Assembly: GCA_024640365.1 (NCBI GenBank) | Contig: JAHEFE010000011.1 | Coordinates: 17,266-81,265 of the forward strand | Reading direction: 5' to 3' | Length of the DNA: 64,000 nt | Source: Woeseiaceae bacterium | Lineage (GTDB): Bacteria; Pseudomonadota; Gammaproteobacteria; Steroidobacterales; Woeseiaceae | Shown: positions 54,398 to 62,998 of the stretch, piece after piece | Layout: each line of letters opens with the position of its first letter | Numbering within the stretch: position 1 is the stretch's first letter | Notes under the pieces: generated by a model | The model's input: only the letters and a program-made list of their open reading frames with translations | What the model was told of the DNA's origin: nothing | The model's database searches: none | Translations under genes and position numbers: made by a program

Positions 54398-54527
54398 AAA
54401 AACCCCCTTTTTGGCGCATATTTTGGATAAATGACAATTTACTAAGAAAAGTCTTGTTTTCCCATTTATGGATATTATAGGCTTTACGACTCGGTATATG
54501 GGCTATATTTAACAAAAAAGGTGAGAA

Positions 54528-55121
54528 ATGCGCTTAACAGATAATCGATACGCTATGGAGCGACGTCAATTTGAGCTGGCGTTACGCATGATTGGCCATG
54601 AAGCTCGCACACGTACCATTAAGCAGTGTACCGGGCTGAGCGATGACCGAATTCGAAAAGTCTTCAGCACTTATTTTCGTAAAGGCAACGGCAAGACCGT
54701 GCGACGGCGGCGGGGTAAATCACCTCAGCAGGTTACGCGCTTTGTGAAGAACCCCGGCAATCAACTTCAGGCCACAACCCTGGTCGGGCTGTTTTGCGCC
54801 AGCCTCCTGGTCCGCACAGACAGTGAGCGCAAAGTCAGCGCATGCTGGCCGCGCCCCGATGTTGAGTATGGGCACCGCGTCTGCCGCGCTTATGAGACTT
54901 ACCTGCTGCTGCATCCACATGCCAGGCTAAGCTTTGAATGGGCGTGGAACCTGCTGCAAAACATATGCTTCAACGATGAGCTCTACCTGGCGCAATGCCG
55001 CGAGTGCTCCGGTGTCTACATTCAGGACTCGTATGCGCTGGACTACAAACAATGTCCTGGCTGCGAAATCGCAGACCACAGGCAGCGAAGGCCCGGAACT
55101 CGCTCGTTTACGAAGAGCTGA
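54528..55121 (+). CDS. FlhC-like transcriptional regulator
   Basis: A 197-residue protein resembling FlhC, the zinc-binding, DNA-contacting partner in the FlhD4C2 flagellar master activator. The N-terminal part ([18 protein letters not shown]...[10 protein letters not shown]) fits the FlhC helix-turn-helix region, [11 protein letters not shown] and FEWAWNLLQ match AYRLYLEQCP and RAWTLVRF of E. coli FlhC, and four cysteines (C157, C160, C176, C179) form C-x2-C-x15-C-x2-C, against x16 in E. coli. AAAAGGTGAG precedes the ATG. The pair is divergent instead of the usual flhD-flhC operon. Targets are unknown; no flagellar genes are in the window. Confidence 0.75.
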   Translation: MRLTDNRYAMERRQFELALRMIGHEARTRTIKQCTGLSDDRIRKVFSTYFRKGNGKTVRRRRGKSPQQVTRFVKNPGNQLQATTLVGLFCASLLVRTDSERKVSACWPRPDVEYGHRVCRAYETYLLLHPHARLSFEWAWNLLQNICFNDELYLAQCRECSGVYIQDSYALDYKQCPGCEIADHRQRRPGTRSFTKS

Positions 55122-55125
55122 AAAT

Positions 55126-55137
55126 GCCAAATTTGGC
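55126..55137. other. 12-bp perfect palindrome upstream of mscL
   Basis: GCCAAATTTGGC, five bases after the FlhC-like stop and 70 bases before mscL. It could be a regulator site; nothing else supports it. Confidence 0.35.
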
Positions 55138-55206
55138 CACATTTCCGCTAGACTGAAAGTCGTGATTCTAACTGTTGGATCATGTGGTCAAAAGGGGATT
55201 AAAATA

Positions 55207-55626
55207 ATGTTTAAGGAATTCAAAGCATTTGCCATGCGTGGCAACGTCGTGGATATGGCCGTTGGCATTATCATCGGCGCCGCCTTCGGTAAAATTATTT
55301 CGTCATTGGTATCGGATATCATCATGCCGCCTATCGGCGTTCTGCTGGGCGGCGTCGACTTTAGCAACCTGTTTATTGATCTAAGTATGTCCGGCTATAC
55401 AACAATTGCCGCCGCGCAAGCCGCCGGGGCACCGATGCTGAAATACGGAATATTCATAAACACCGTTATTGATTTCACGATTGTCGCATTCGCGATTTTC
55501 ATGATGGTAAAGGGTATGAATAAGCTAAAGAAACAAGAAGCCGAAGCGCCACCAGCAGCGCCACCAGAACCCACAACAGAAGAAAAGTTACTGACTGAAA
55601 TCAGGGATCTCCTGAAAGTAAAATAA
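55207..55626 (+). CDS. mscL: Large-conductance mechanosensitive channel
   Basis: A 139-residue MscL, the pentameric emergency valve for hypo-osmotic shock. [41 protein letters not shown] covers the N-terminal helix and TM1 with the pore glycines (about 1-41). TM2 is near 76-100, then a Pro/Ala linker ([11 protein letters not shown]) and the C-terminal helix bundle [13 protein letters not shown] start at ATG 55207, with AAGGGG upstream; the longer open frame overlaps the FlhC-like gene in another frame. Confidence 0.96.
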   Translation: MFKEFKAFAMRGNVVDMAVGIIIGAAFGKIISSLVSDIIMPPIGVLLGGVDFSNLFIDLSMSGYTTIAAAQAAGAPMLKYGIFINTVIDFTIVAFAIFMMVKGMNKLKKQEAEAPPAAPPEPTTEEKLLTEIRDLLKVK

Positions 55627-55636
55627 AAATAAGCCA

Positions 55637-55673
55637 TGCTCGCCCCGTAGTAACAGAGCTGCTGGGGCGAGCA
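55637..55673 (+). terminator. Hairpin between mscL and rraA
   Basis: Perfect 10-bp stem TGCTCGCCCC/GGGGCGAGCA around a 17-base loop. No T-run follows, so it may act as a weak terminator, an attenuator or an mRNA-stability element. Confidence 0.5.
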
Positions 55674-55697
55674 CGCTTGCCTGACCCAAGGATAAAT

Positions 55698-56192
55698 ATG
55701 TCGGCCGCGCCCTACACTGCAGATCTTTGCGATGAATTCGAAGACACTGTGCGAATTGCTGAACCCGGTTTCACAACTTTCGGCAAGAAGCGCCGTTTCG
55801 GCGGACCCGTTTATTGCCTGCATGTCTTCGAAGACAATTCGTTGGTCAAAGAGGCGGTGAGCCAACCTGGAAATGGCCGCGTGCTGGTCGTAGACGGAGG
55901 TGCCTCAATTCGCTGTGCGCTGCTCGGAGGCAACCTTGCTGCACTTGCAGCAGACAACGGCTGGCAAGGCATCATCATTAACGGCAGCATTCGCGACAGT
56001 CATGAAATAAATAACATTGATATTGGCGTTAAGGCGCTGGCGACCTGTCCGCGAAAAAGCAAAAAGCAGGGCAAGGGCGAAGTTGATGCGAGTCTATATT
56101 TCTCGGGAGTACAGATTACGCCGGGTGATTATCTGTACGCCGATGATGATGGCATCGTCGTCGCCTCTCAGTCTCTTGTAGCCAACCGGTAA
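55698..56192 (+). CDS. rraA: RraA family regulator of ribonuclease E
   Basis: A 164-residue RraA, close to the 161 of E. coli. YTADLCDEFEDTVRIAEPGFTTFGKKRRFGGPVYCLHVFEDNS (about 6-48) and GNGRVLVVDGGASIRCALLGGNLA (about 59-82) are characteristic. RraA binds RNase E and dampens its activity. I start at ATG 55698, preceded by AAGGAT. nudC begins 17 bases after the stop. Confidence 0.94.
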   Translation: MSAAPYTADLCDEFEDTVRIAEPGFTTFGKKRRFGGPVYCLHVFEDNSLVKEAVSQPGNGRVLVVDGGASIRCALLGGNLAALAADNGWQGIIINGSIRDSHEINNIDIGVKALATCPRKSKKQGKGEVDASLYFSGVQITPGDYLYADDDGIVVASQSLVANR

Positions 56193-56209
56193 GCAAACAT
56201 GGCGCGGCC

Positions 56210-57115
56210 ATGAAGAACTTTCACAACACATTTGCAGGTGCGTTTGTCGACCGACTTGGTGAACGTCGACAAGACGCAGCATGGCTACAGGAGTCACTCG
56301 AGAGTAGCGAAAGTGTTTTCGTGCCGGTATGGGACGGCAAGTGCCTGGCGCGCGGAGAGCCGTGGGCTGCAAAGTTACTGCAACACTCCGACATCGATCC
56401 TCACTTTGCACAGCAAGATCTTATATTTCTTGGCTTCTTCAGGGAGCGCCCGGCCTTCGCAGTCGGTATCGATAGCCCAGAGGCGCCGTTAACAAAATTC
56501 GGGGAGTTCCACGACCTTCGCTATCTCGGCGGCGTTCTCGCAGCAGACGAAGCCAACCTGGTGGCACATGCCCGTGCCCTCGTTATCTGGCATCAGATGC
56601 AAAAGTATTGTGGCCAGTGTGGTCACGAGACCACTGCAGAATTGGGCGGAAACTCAAGGGTATGCAACAGAGACAGCTGCGGGAAACAAACTTTTCCGCG
56701 AGTTGATCCGGCAATTATCGTCATAGTCAGCAGCGGTGATCGATGTCTGCTTGGCCGACAAACAGGTTGGCCTGAAGGCCGCTATTCGACGATCGCCGGC
56801 TTTGTAGAACCGGGTGAGAGTCTTGAGGACGCGGTACGCAGGGAAGTGCGTGAAGAGACCAACATAGAGGTCCGCAACATCCGCTATCACAGCTCACAAC
56901 CGTGGCCATTTCCGTCTGCACTAATGCTGGGCTTCGAGGCCGAAGCTACATCCAGCGAAATCCGCCTGGTAGACAATGAATTGGAAGATGCTCAATGGTT
57001 TACACGCAAACAACTGCAGTCCGGATTTCCCAAGCTCCCGTATCGTTTGTCAATCGCCCGGCAGCTGGTTGATGACTGGCTGAATCTGGAGACGGGCACG
57101 ACGGAGGACCAGTAA
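56210..57115 (+). CDS. nudC: NADH pyrophosphatase (RNA NAD-decapping hydrolase)
   Basis: A 301-residue NudC. A zinc ribbon (YCGQCGHET...CNRDSCGKQTFPR, about 128-165) precedes the Nudix box (GFVEPGESLEDAVRREVREE, about 205-224), and SSQPWPFPSALMLGF carries the SQPWPFPxS motif that defines NADH pyrophosphatases. The enzyme hydrolyses NAD(H) and removes NAD caps from RNA 5' ends. It lies between rraA and the NRDE gene in a compact operon; both rraA and nudC touch RNA turnover. Confidence 0.95.
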   Translation: MKNFHNTFAGAFVDRLGERRQDAAWLQESLESSESVFVPVWDGKCLARGEPWAAKLLQHSDIDPHFAQQDLIFLGFFRERPAFAVGIDSPEAPLTKFGEFHDLRYLGGVLAADEANLVAHARALVIWHQMQKYCGQCGHETTAELGGNSRVCNRDSCGKQTFPRVDPAIIVIVSSGDRCLLGRQTGWPEGRYSTIAGFVEPGESLEDAVRREVREETNIEVRNIRYHSSQPWPFPSALMLGFEAEATSSEIRLVDNELEDAQWFTRKQLQSGFPKLPYRLSIARQLVDDWLNLETGTTEDQ

Positions 57116-57120
57116 GAACA

Positions 57121-57879
57121 ATGTGTCTTGTCGTTTTTGGTTGGCAATCTCACCCTGACTACCATTTAATTCTGGCGGCCAATCGGGACGAGTATCACCT
57201 GCGCCCTACCGAAGACGCGCACTGGTGGCAAGAAAACCCGGACATGCTCGCTGGTCGAGACTCTCAGGCAAGCGGCACTTGGCTCGGAATGAGCAAGCAA
57301 GGACGCGCCGGAGTAATTACTAATTACCGGGAACATGAAATTCGCGATCCAGCGAAATTATCACGTGGCGGGCTGATTCCGGAATTCATAAAAGGACGCA
57401 ACAAGCCACATGATTTCGCGCAAACCATGCATGGCGAGGACTATGCTGGATTCAATTTGCTGGTCTTTGATGACAAGGAAATGACGTATGCCTCCAATCG
57501 CGGTGATCACCTGGCGGCTCTCCAGCCCGGAATTTACGGTCTGGGTAATGCCTCGCTGGATACGCCCTGGCCCAAATTGGTTCGCAGTAAGCGAGCGTTT
57601 GAGATGCTACTAACAAAAGGCGACATCAATAGTGCCGCATTTATGAAGCTGTTAAACAACAGGCAGCAAGCCAAAGCGGATGAAATAGAAGAGGACAATT
57701 TATCTCGCGAGCTGGCGCAAGCATTATCGGCGCCTTTTATCGTCACCCCACAATACGGTACGCGCTGCTCCAGCGTCATTCTTTGGTCAAGAGACGGCAA
57801 CGTTGAATTTACAGAACGGCGATTCGACCCCAGCGGCACCACATCCGGCGAGTCGACATTTCGGTTTCGTTGCAGCTAA
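57121..57879 (+). CDS. NRDE/TANGO2 family protein
   Basis: A 252-residue NRDE-domain protein related to TANGO2. The family begins with MCLVVFGW and LILAANRDEYHLRPTEDAHWW (the NRDE motif near residue 22), followed by GRDSQASGTWLGMSKQGRAGVITNYRE and LSRGGLIPEF. The molecular role is unsettled; heme-trafficking and metabolite-repair proposals exist for eukaryotic relatives. Cys2 and the fold recall Ntn hydrolases. Five bases separate it from nudC. Confidence 0.9.
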   Translation: MCLVVFGWQSHPDYHLILAANRDEYHLRPTEDAHWWQENPDMLAGRDSQASGTWLGMSKQGRAGVITNYREHEIRDPAKLSRGGLIPEFIKGRNKPHDFAQTMHGEDYAGFNLLVFDDKEMTYASNRGDHLAALQPGIYGLGNASLDTPWPKLVRSKRAFEMLLTKGDINSAAFMKLLNNRQQAKADEIEEDNLSRELAQALSAPFIVTPQYGTRCSSVILWSRDGNVEFTERRFDPSGTTSGESTFRFRCS

Positions 57880-57900
57880 AACACGGTATCGCTGTCGCAA

Positions 57901-58590
57901 TCACCCTGCGTCATAAACTGCGAGCAACCAGCTGCGAATATCCTGTACTTCTTCCAGACAGACAGCATGCGCCATTGGGTAATCATGCCACTCCACGGTA
58001 TACCCTGACTCCTGCAGCAAATCTCTGGACCCCTCACCCAGAGCCATGGGCAACATCGGATCCATACTTCCGTGCGCCATGAATATCGGCAAATCTTTCG
58101 ACTGTGCTGAAGGGTTCGCAGCGACCTCAGCGGCAAATGCGCCAGGAAGCGGCAGGTAAGTCGATAACGCCATCAGGCCGGCGAGGCGATGCTCAAAACG
58201 CAGCGCCGCATGGGTCGCAATGGCACCACCCTGCGAAAAACCAGCCAATACAATGCGCTCATATGGAATGCCGCGTTCATGTTCCTGCTCAATGAGTTGA
58301 CCCAGCTGCGCACCACTTTGACGAATGCCCGCCTCATCTGCTGCACCATCGCGCTCGAGGCTAATAATGTCGTACCAGGCCCGCATCGACATGCCGCCGT
58401 TAATTGTCACCGGTCGAATCGGCGCATGCGGAAAAACAAAGCGCAGTGAGATATGCCCGGCAAGCTCTAACTCAGGCACCAGTGGCTCGAAATCATGGCC
58501 ATCGGCACCCAGTCCATGTAGCCAGATTACGCTGCCGTCAGCCTTCTCAGGCCCAACCTCAACTGTTGCCAGCGATTCCGTTTTACTCAT
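57901..58590 (-). CDS. Carboxylesterase / phospholipase family (alpha/beta hydrolase)
   Basis: A 229-residue serine hydrolase of the acyl-protein-thioesterase-like carboxylesterase family. It shows VIWLHGLGADGHDF near residue 21, the variable loop RPVTINGGMSMRAWYDI, the nucleophile GFSQGGAIATHAAL (serine near 118), FMAHGSMDPMLP (aspartate) and DYPMAHAVCLEE (histidine). The substrate is probably short-chain esters. I start at ATG 58590 (MSKTESLATVEVG); 40 upstream residues in frame look non-coding. Confidence 0.92.
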   Translation of the reverse strand: MSKTESLATVEVGPEKADGSVIWLHGLGADGHDFEPLVPELELAGHISLRFVFPHAPIRPVTINGGMSMRAWYDIISLERDGAADEAGIRQSGAQLGQLIEQEHERGIPYERIVLAGFSQGGAIATHAALRFEHRLAGLMALSTYLPLPGAFAAEVAANPSAQSKDLPIFMAHGSMDPMLPMALGEGSRDLLQESGYTVEWHDYPMAHAVCLEEVQDIRSWLLAVYDAG

Positions 58591-58749
58591 AACGCAGTCT
58601 CCGCAAATTGCACGACGAGGGAGCTTCAATGTCACCTCAGATAGCGAAGTGTCAACGAGCCCTGTCGCGAGTGTCAATTCTTCTATACATTTAGCGTCAA
58701 TACAGCACAATTTTGTCGATTACTTATTTGAGGCGCACCAGGACCCACA

Positions 58750-59754
58750 ATGAAAGCATTTAACGATCTGGCTGATTTTTCACCCGAGACAATTCGGGAA
58801 TTATTGCAACTTGCAAATTACCTTGAAAAAAACCCGCAACCGACTGCTTTAAGCGGCAAAGTCCTGGCGTTACTTTTTCTGAGCCCATCACTACGTACAC
58901 TGGCCTCGTTTCAAGCCGCAATGACTCGACTCGGTGGCGGTGCATTCGTTATTTCTCCAGAAATGTCCATTCATGGCATCGAGACCAGACCCGGGATAGT
59001 CATGGATGGAGTCGCGGCGGAGCACATCCACGAAGCGGTGCCCGTTATCGCCTCCTATGCCGATGCCATTGGTATTCGCGCATTCGGCCAACGCAAGAAT
59101 CTTGCCGATGATCTCGCGGATAGAGAGTTTCATGCCATGACAGAATTGACGGACACGCCCTATATCAACATGGAGTCCGCTTGTAATCATCCTTGCCAAA
59201 GCCTTGCCGATTGGAAAACACTCGACGAGCTGCACGCGGGTGCCACAAACAAGAAACTCGTACTCAGCTGGTCCTACCACCCAAAGTCGCTACCACTCGC
59301 AGTACCTGCTGCAACTATACATATGGCCGCCATGCGCGGCATGAACGTCACTGTATTGAGGCCAGATGGTTTCGCATTGCCCGAACCATTGATGGCGAAA
59401 GCAAGGGCCGCAGCAAATTTGTCCGGTGGATCGGTTACAGAGACCAACGATCGCAAGGATGCGATGCAGGATGCGTCAATTATCTACGTCAAGTCCTGGG
59501 CGGCGACCAACAACTATGGTGATGCCAGGGAGGATCTGGAATTACGTGCAGAACTTCATGACTGGCGCATCAATGAAGATTGGTTTACCAGTGCCAGCTC
59601 GGACTGCCGATTTATGCACTGCTTACCCGTGCGCCGAGATGTGGAAGTTTGCGAGAACGTGCTGGACGGACCTCGCAGCATTGTCATTCCTCAAGCTCGC
59701 AATAGAATGCTCGCACAAATGGCTGTGCTGCACGAAATGCTTGGCAGGCGTTAA
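58750..59754 (+). CDS. N-acetyl/succinyl-ornithine carbamoyltransferase-like protein
   Basis: A 334-residue carbamoyltransferase of the acylated-ornithine branch. SPSLRT (45-50) binds carbamoyl phosphate, MDGVAAEH (85-92) is the loop that tells acyl-ornithine from ornithine substrates, NHPCQSLADW (146-155) and HCLPVRRD (290-297) complete the site. It resembles Xanthomonas N-acetylornithine and Bacteroides N-succinylornithine transferases. The discriminating residue (Glu in the first, Pro in the second, from memory) is A90 here, and the Xanthomonas carboxylated lysine after HCLPxRR is E299. It probably serves arginine synthesis, but which acyl group is open. Confidence 0.83.
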   Translation: MKAFNDLADFSPETIRELLQLANYLEKNPQPTALSGKVLALLFLSPSLRTLASFQAAMTRLGGGAFVISPEMSIHGIETRPGIVMDGVAAEHIHEAVPVIASYADAIGIRAFGQRKNLADDLADREFHAMTELTDTPYINMESACNHPCQSLADWKTLDELHAGATNKKLVLSWSYHPKSLPLAVPAATIHMAAMRGMNVTVLRPDGFALPEPLMAKARAAANLSGGSVTETNDRKDAMQDASIIYVKSWAATNNYGDAREDLELRAELHDWRINEDWFTSASSDCRFMHCLPVRRDVEVCENVLDGPRSIVIPQARNRMLAQMAVLHEMLGRR

Positions 59755-59896
59755 GCCCACAGCAACCGACCACCCAACGGACTCGAGAAATACTCGATAA
59801 CACGAGCGCGCATATCACCAAGGTGGCTTATACTGCATACAAGCTGGATTAGGCTACCAATAGAAATTCGATATTTTTGAACGACAGGACAACACT

Positions 59897-60079
59897 ATGA
59901 AAATCAAATCTATAACTTTGCTGACATCCTTGACGGCCATGTTCCTGATAAGCGCGTGTGGCCAGGAAGGACCATTGTACTTACCAGGCAAGCCCAGTGA
60001 AATCAGCTCCACAGTACCCAAGGATGGAACCCCTCCGCCGAAAACCGAAGAGAAGAAGCAGCAGCCTCAGGTTAATTAA
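59897..60079 (+). CDS. lptM: LPS translocon maturation lipoprotein
   Basis: A 60-residue lipoprotein. The lipobox ISAC gives lipidated C21, followed directly by GQEGPLYLPGKP, the LptM (formerly YifL) signature. LptM binds LptD and aids its disulfide maturation in the outer-membrane LPS translocon. The C-terminus is a short Pro/Lys/Gln tail. polA starts eight bases later. A TATACT sequence at 59829-59834 could be its -10 box, without a good -35. Confidence 0.9.
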   Translation: MKIKSITLLTSLTAMFLISACGQEGPLYLPGKPSEISSTVPKDGTPPPKTEEKKQQPQVN

Positions 60080-60087
60080 GGGAAATA

Positions 60088-62805
60088 ATGAGTGACAACA
60101 CCCTGGTACTGATTGACGGATCTTCCTATCTGTACCGCGCTTTCCACGCACTGCCGCCGCTAAACAATTCACGGGGTGAGCCGACTGGCGCCGTCTATGG
60201 CGTCCTCAACATGATCAACAAGCTGGTGCGTGAGTATGCTGACGCCCATATTGCGGTCATTTTTGATGCCCCGGGGAAAACTTTCAGAGACGACCTCTTC
60301 GCCGAGTACAAGGCGAACCGACCGCCGATGCCAGACGACCTGCGTTTGCAGGTGCAACCCTTGCTGGATGCCGTCACTGCATTAGGCTTGCCACTATTGC
60401 GCATTACGGGCGTAGAGGCTGATGACGTTATTGGCACGTTGTGCAATAGGGCCAGCGCGGAAAAAATTAAAGTGATCGTGTCCACGGGCGACAAGGACAT
60501 GGCTCAGTTGGTTGACGGCAACGTGACGTTAATCAACACCATGACAGGAAAGACTTTTGATCGGGACGGCGTAAAAGAAAAATTCGACGTCTATCCGGAA
60601 CAAATCATCGACTATCTTGCACTTGTCGGAGACAGCTCTGACAACATTCCAGGTATTCCGAAAGTCGGTCCCAAGACGGCTGCGAAGTGGCTCAATGAAT
60701 ACGGCACTGTCGACGCGCTAGTTACTAACGCCGATAAAATTGCAGGTAAGGTCGGCGAAAGCCTTCGCGAAAATATTGAGCAACTGCGACTGTCGCAAAA
60801 ACTCGCCACTATTCACCAGGATATTGAACTACCACTGTCGATTGATAATCTGCAAAAGTCGCCCCCGCAGCTTGATGAACTCCGAGAATTGTATAATCGG
60901 CTCGAACTGCGGCAATTGCTGCGGCAGCTGGACGAGTCTTCTGTCGCTGCCAGCGCTGAAGATGCATCGCCTGATGAAGAGCAACAAGCAGCGCCTGAAA
61001 GTCAGTACGAGACTGTACTCGACGAAGCGGCTTTCCGACGTTGGCTCAAGATAATTAATTCTGCCGGCCTGGTTGCTCTCGACACAGAAACGACCGGCCT
61101 CGATTACATGCAGGCGGAACTTGTCGGCATCTCACTATCGGTCCAGCCGGGACAAGCCGCCTACATTCCGGTTGCCCATGATTACCCGGGCGCGCCGCAA
61201 CAGTTATCGCGAGATTTCGTTCTTAAAGAGCTCCGCCCTTTTCTCGAAAACCCGCAGCAACATAAAGTTGGCCACCATCTCAAATATGATGCGCATATTT
61301 TTGCTCGCTACGACATAGCGCTGCAAGGAATGGCGTTCGATTCGATGCTCGAGTCCTACGTCCTAAATAGTGTTGCAACCCGGCATGATATGGATTCCGT
61401 CGCAGGCTTTTACCTCGGCATCAGTACCGTTCACTACGAAGATGTCGCCGGCAAAGGAGCCAAGCAACTTACATTTAATCAGGTGCCACTCGAAACCGCT
61501 GCGCCCTACGCTGCTGAAGACGCAGACATTACCTTACGACTCCATGAAAAATTGTGGGAGCAAATCAGTAAGATCGAAAAGCTCCGTGAGTTATACGAAA
61601 ACATCGAGCAACCACTGGTCCCGATTTTGTTGCGCATGGAAGAAACCGGCGTACTGCTTGATCGAGATATGTTGAAAAAACAAAGCACCGAGCTTGCAAA
61701 GACCATGCAGCGGTTAGAACTGGAGGCCCATAACTTAGCCGGCGGTCCGTTCAATCTCGGGTCTCCGAAGCAATTGCAGGAGATATTGTTCGAGAAACAG
61801 GAACTGCCGGTTATTCGCAAAACACCAAAGGGACAGCCTTCCACGGCAGAGGATGTGCTGCAGGAATTGGCGGATGACTATGATCTGCCAAGAGTTATCC
61901 TTGAGTACCGAAGCGTTGCCAAACTCAAGAGCACTTACACCGACAAACTACCGTTGCAAATCTCAGCTAATACTGGACGCGTGCACACGTCTTACCATCA
62001 AGCCATTGCGGCAACAGGTCGACTGTCATCGTCGGATCCGAACCTGCAAAACATACCTATTCGCACACCCGAAGGACGCCGTATCCGTCAGGCTTTCATT
62101 GCTCCCGAAGGTTATCTGCTGCTTGCTGCCGATTATTCGCAAATTGAATTACGCATAATGGCGCATCTTTCTCAGGACCCTGGGCTGCTAGAAGCGTTCG
62201 CCAATGAACAAGATGTGCATCGTGCGACAGCAGCCGAAGTGTTTGGGGTAACACTTGAGGAAGTCAGCACTGACCAACGTCGTTCCGCGAAAGCGATCAA
62301 CTTTGGTTTGATGTACGGCATGTCAGCATTCGGACTGGCTAAACAGCTGGGAGTAAGTCGCCGCGAAGCGCAAGAATATGTTGATTTGTATTTCGATCGT
62401 TATCCCGGCGTCAAAGCCTTTATGGATGGCATTCGGGATACGGCGCGGGCCCAAGGCTATGTTGAGACTGTGACTGGACGGCGACTTTATCTTCCCGAGA
62501 TTAACGCCCGTAACCCCCAACGTCGCCAGTATGCAGAGCGCAGCGCCATCAACGCACCCATGCAAGGTACAGCGGCTGACATCATCAAAATGGCGATGAT
62601 TTCTGTGCAGGACTGGCTGGATCGGGACAAAGCAGATGCCCGCATGATCATGCAGGTCCACGATGAATTAGTACTTGAGGTTCGGAAAGACAGCGTAGAT
62701 TCGGTCAAATCCCGGGTGGTGGAGCTCATGAGTCAGGCAGCCAAGCTGTCGGTGGCCCTGAAGGTGGAGGCCGAAATTGGCAAAAACTGGGACGAAGCCC
62801 ACTAG
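60088..62805 (+). CDS. polA: DNA polymerase I
   Basis: A 905-residue PolA with all three activities. The 5'-3' exonuclease is at about 1-295 (LVLIDGSSYLYRAFHALPPL, VVSTGDKDMAQLV, GDSSDNIPGIPKVGPKTA). The 3'-5' exonuclease has ALDTETTGLDY (near 333) and later aspartates (AEDADITLRLH). The polymerase shows DYSQIELRIMAHLS, RSAKAINFGLMYGMSAFGLA and MQVHDELVLEV. It fills gaps in repair and removes RNA primers. It is followed by a 193-base gap holding a candidate small RNA, as in E. coli and Pseudomonas. Confidence 0.97.
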   Translation: MSDNTLVLIDGSSYLYRAFHALPPLNNSRGEPTGAVYGVLNMINKLVREYADAHIAVIFDAPGKTFRDDLFAEYKANRPPMPDDLRLQVQPLLDAVTALGLPLLRITGVEADDVIGTLCNRASAEKIKVIVSTGDKDMAQLVDGNVTLINTMTGKTFDRDGVKEKFDVYPEQIIDYLALVGDSSDNIPGIPKVGPKTAAKWLNEYGTVDALVTNADKIAGKVGESLRENIEQLRLSQKLATIHQDIELPLSIDNLQKSPPQLDELRELYNRLELRQLLRQLDESSVAASAEDASPDEEQQAAPESQYETVLDEAAFRRWLKIINSAGLVALDTETTGLDYMQAELVGISLSVQPGQAAYIPVAHDYPGAPQQLSRDFVLKELRPFLENPQQHKVGHHLKYDAHIFARYDIALQGMAFDSMLESYVLNSVATRHDMDSVAGFYLGISTVHYEDVAGKGAKQLTFNQVPLETAAPYAAEDADITLRLHEKLWEQISKIEKLRELYENIEQPLVPILLRMEETGVLLDRDMLKKQSTELAKTMQRLELEAHNLAGGPFNLGSPKQLQEILFEKQELPVIRKTPKGQPSTAEDVLQELADDYDLPRVILEYRSVAKLKSTYTDKLPLQISANTGRVHTSYHQAIAATGRLSSSDPNLQNIPIRTPEGRRIRQAFIAPEGYLLLAADYSQIELRIMAHLSQDPGLLEAFANEQDVHRATAAEVFGVTLEEVSTDQRRSAKAINFGLMYGMSAFGLAKQLGVSRREAQEYVDLYFDRYPGVKAFMDGIRDTARAQGYVETVTGRRLYLPEINARNPQRRQYAERSAINAPMQGTAADIIKMAMISVQDWLDRDKADARMIMQVHDELVLEVRKDSVDSVKSRVVELMSQAAKLSVALKVEAEIGKNWDEAH

Positions 62806-62879
62806 TTAAAGAGGCTCCGAATATATTTTTGCGGTCATGGAACTCTTCTCAGGGTAGCGCCTCTAATCTTTTGAGTGTC

Positions 62880-62984
62880 AGAAAACACTTGCTCGTCGAC
62901 CTCCCATAGACGGGCATGCGATCGGTCACCCCTTACCGGTCGCGTACACTTCGGGTGCGGCGCCTCTGGCGCCGCACCCTTTTT
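62880..62984 (+). ncRNA. Candidate small RNA in the polA-engB interval
   Basis: The 193-base gap between polA and convergent engB holds two stacked hairpins. The first (62918-62943) pairs GCGATCGGT with ACCGGTCGC around an 8-base loop. The second is the strong terminator at 62953-62984. In E. coli this same interval encodes Spot 42, and in Pseudomonas ErsA. No primary-sequence likeness to either is obvious, and the 5' end cannot be fixed, so both the start and existence as a separate transcript are inferred. Confidence 0.5.
62953..62984 (+). terminator. Very strong terminator between polA and engB
   Basis: A perfect 12-bp GC-rich stem GGGTGCGGCGCC/GGCGCCGCACCC (62953-62964 and 62968-62979) with loop TCT, followed by five T on the + strand. 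It can end the polA transcript or a small RNA. Confidence 0.94.
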
Positions 62985-62998
62985 ATTGATTAGCCTGT

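Noticed and set aside
62806..62950. Direct sequence similarity of the polA-engB gap to Spot 42.
   Set aside because: I see no shared stretch with the E. coli RNA; only position and terminator agree, so I do not name it Spot 42.
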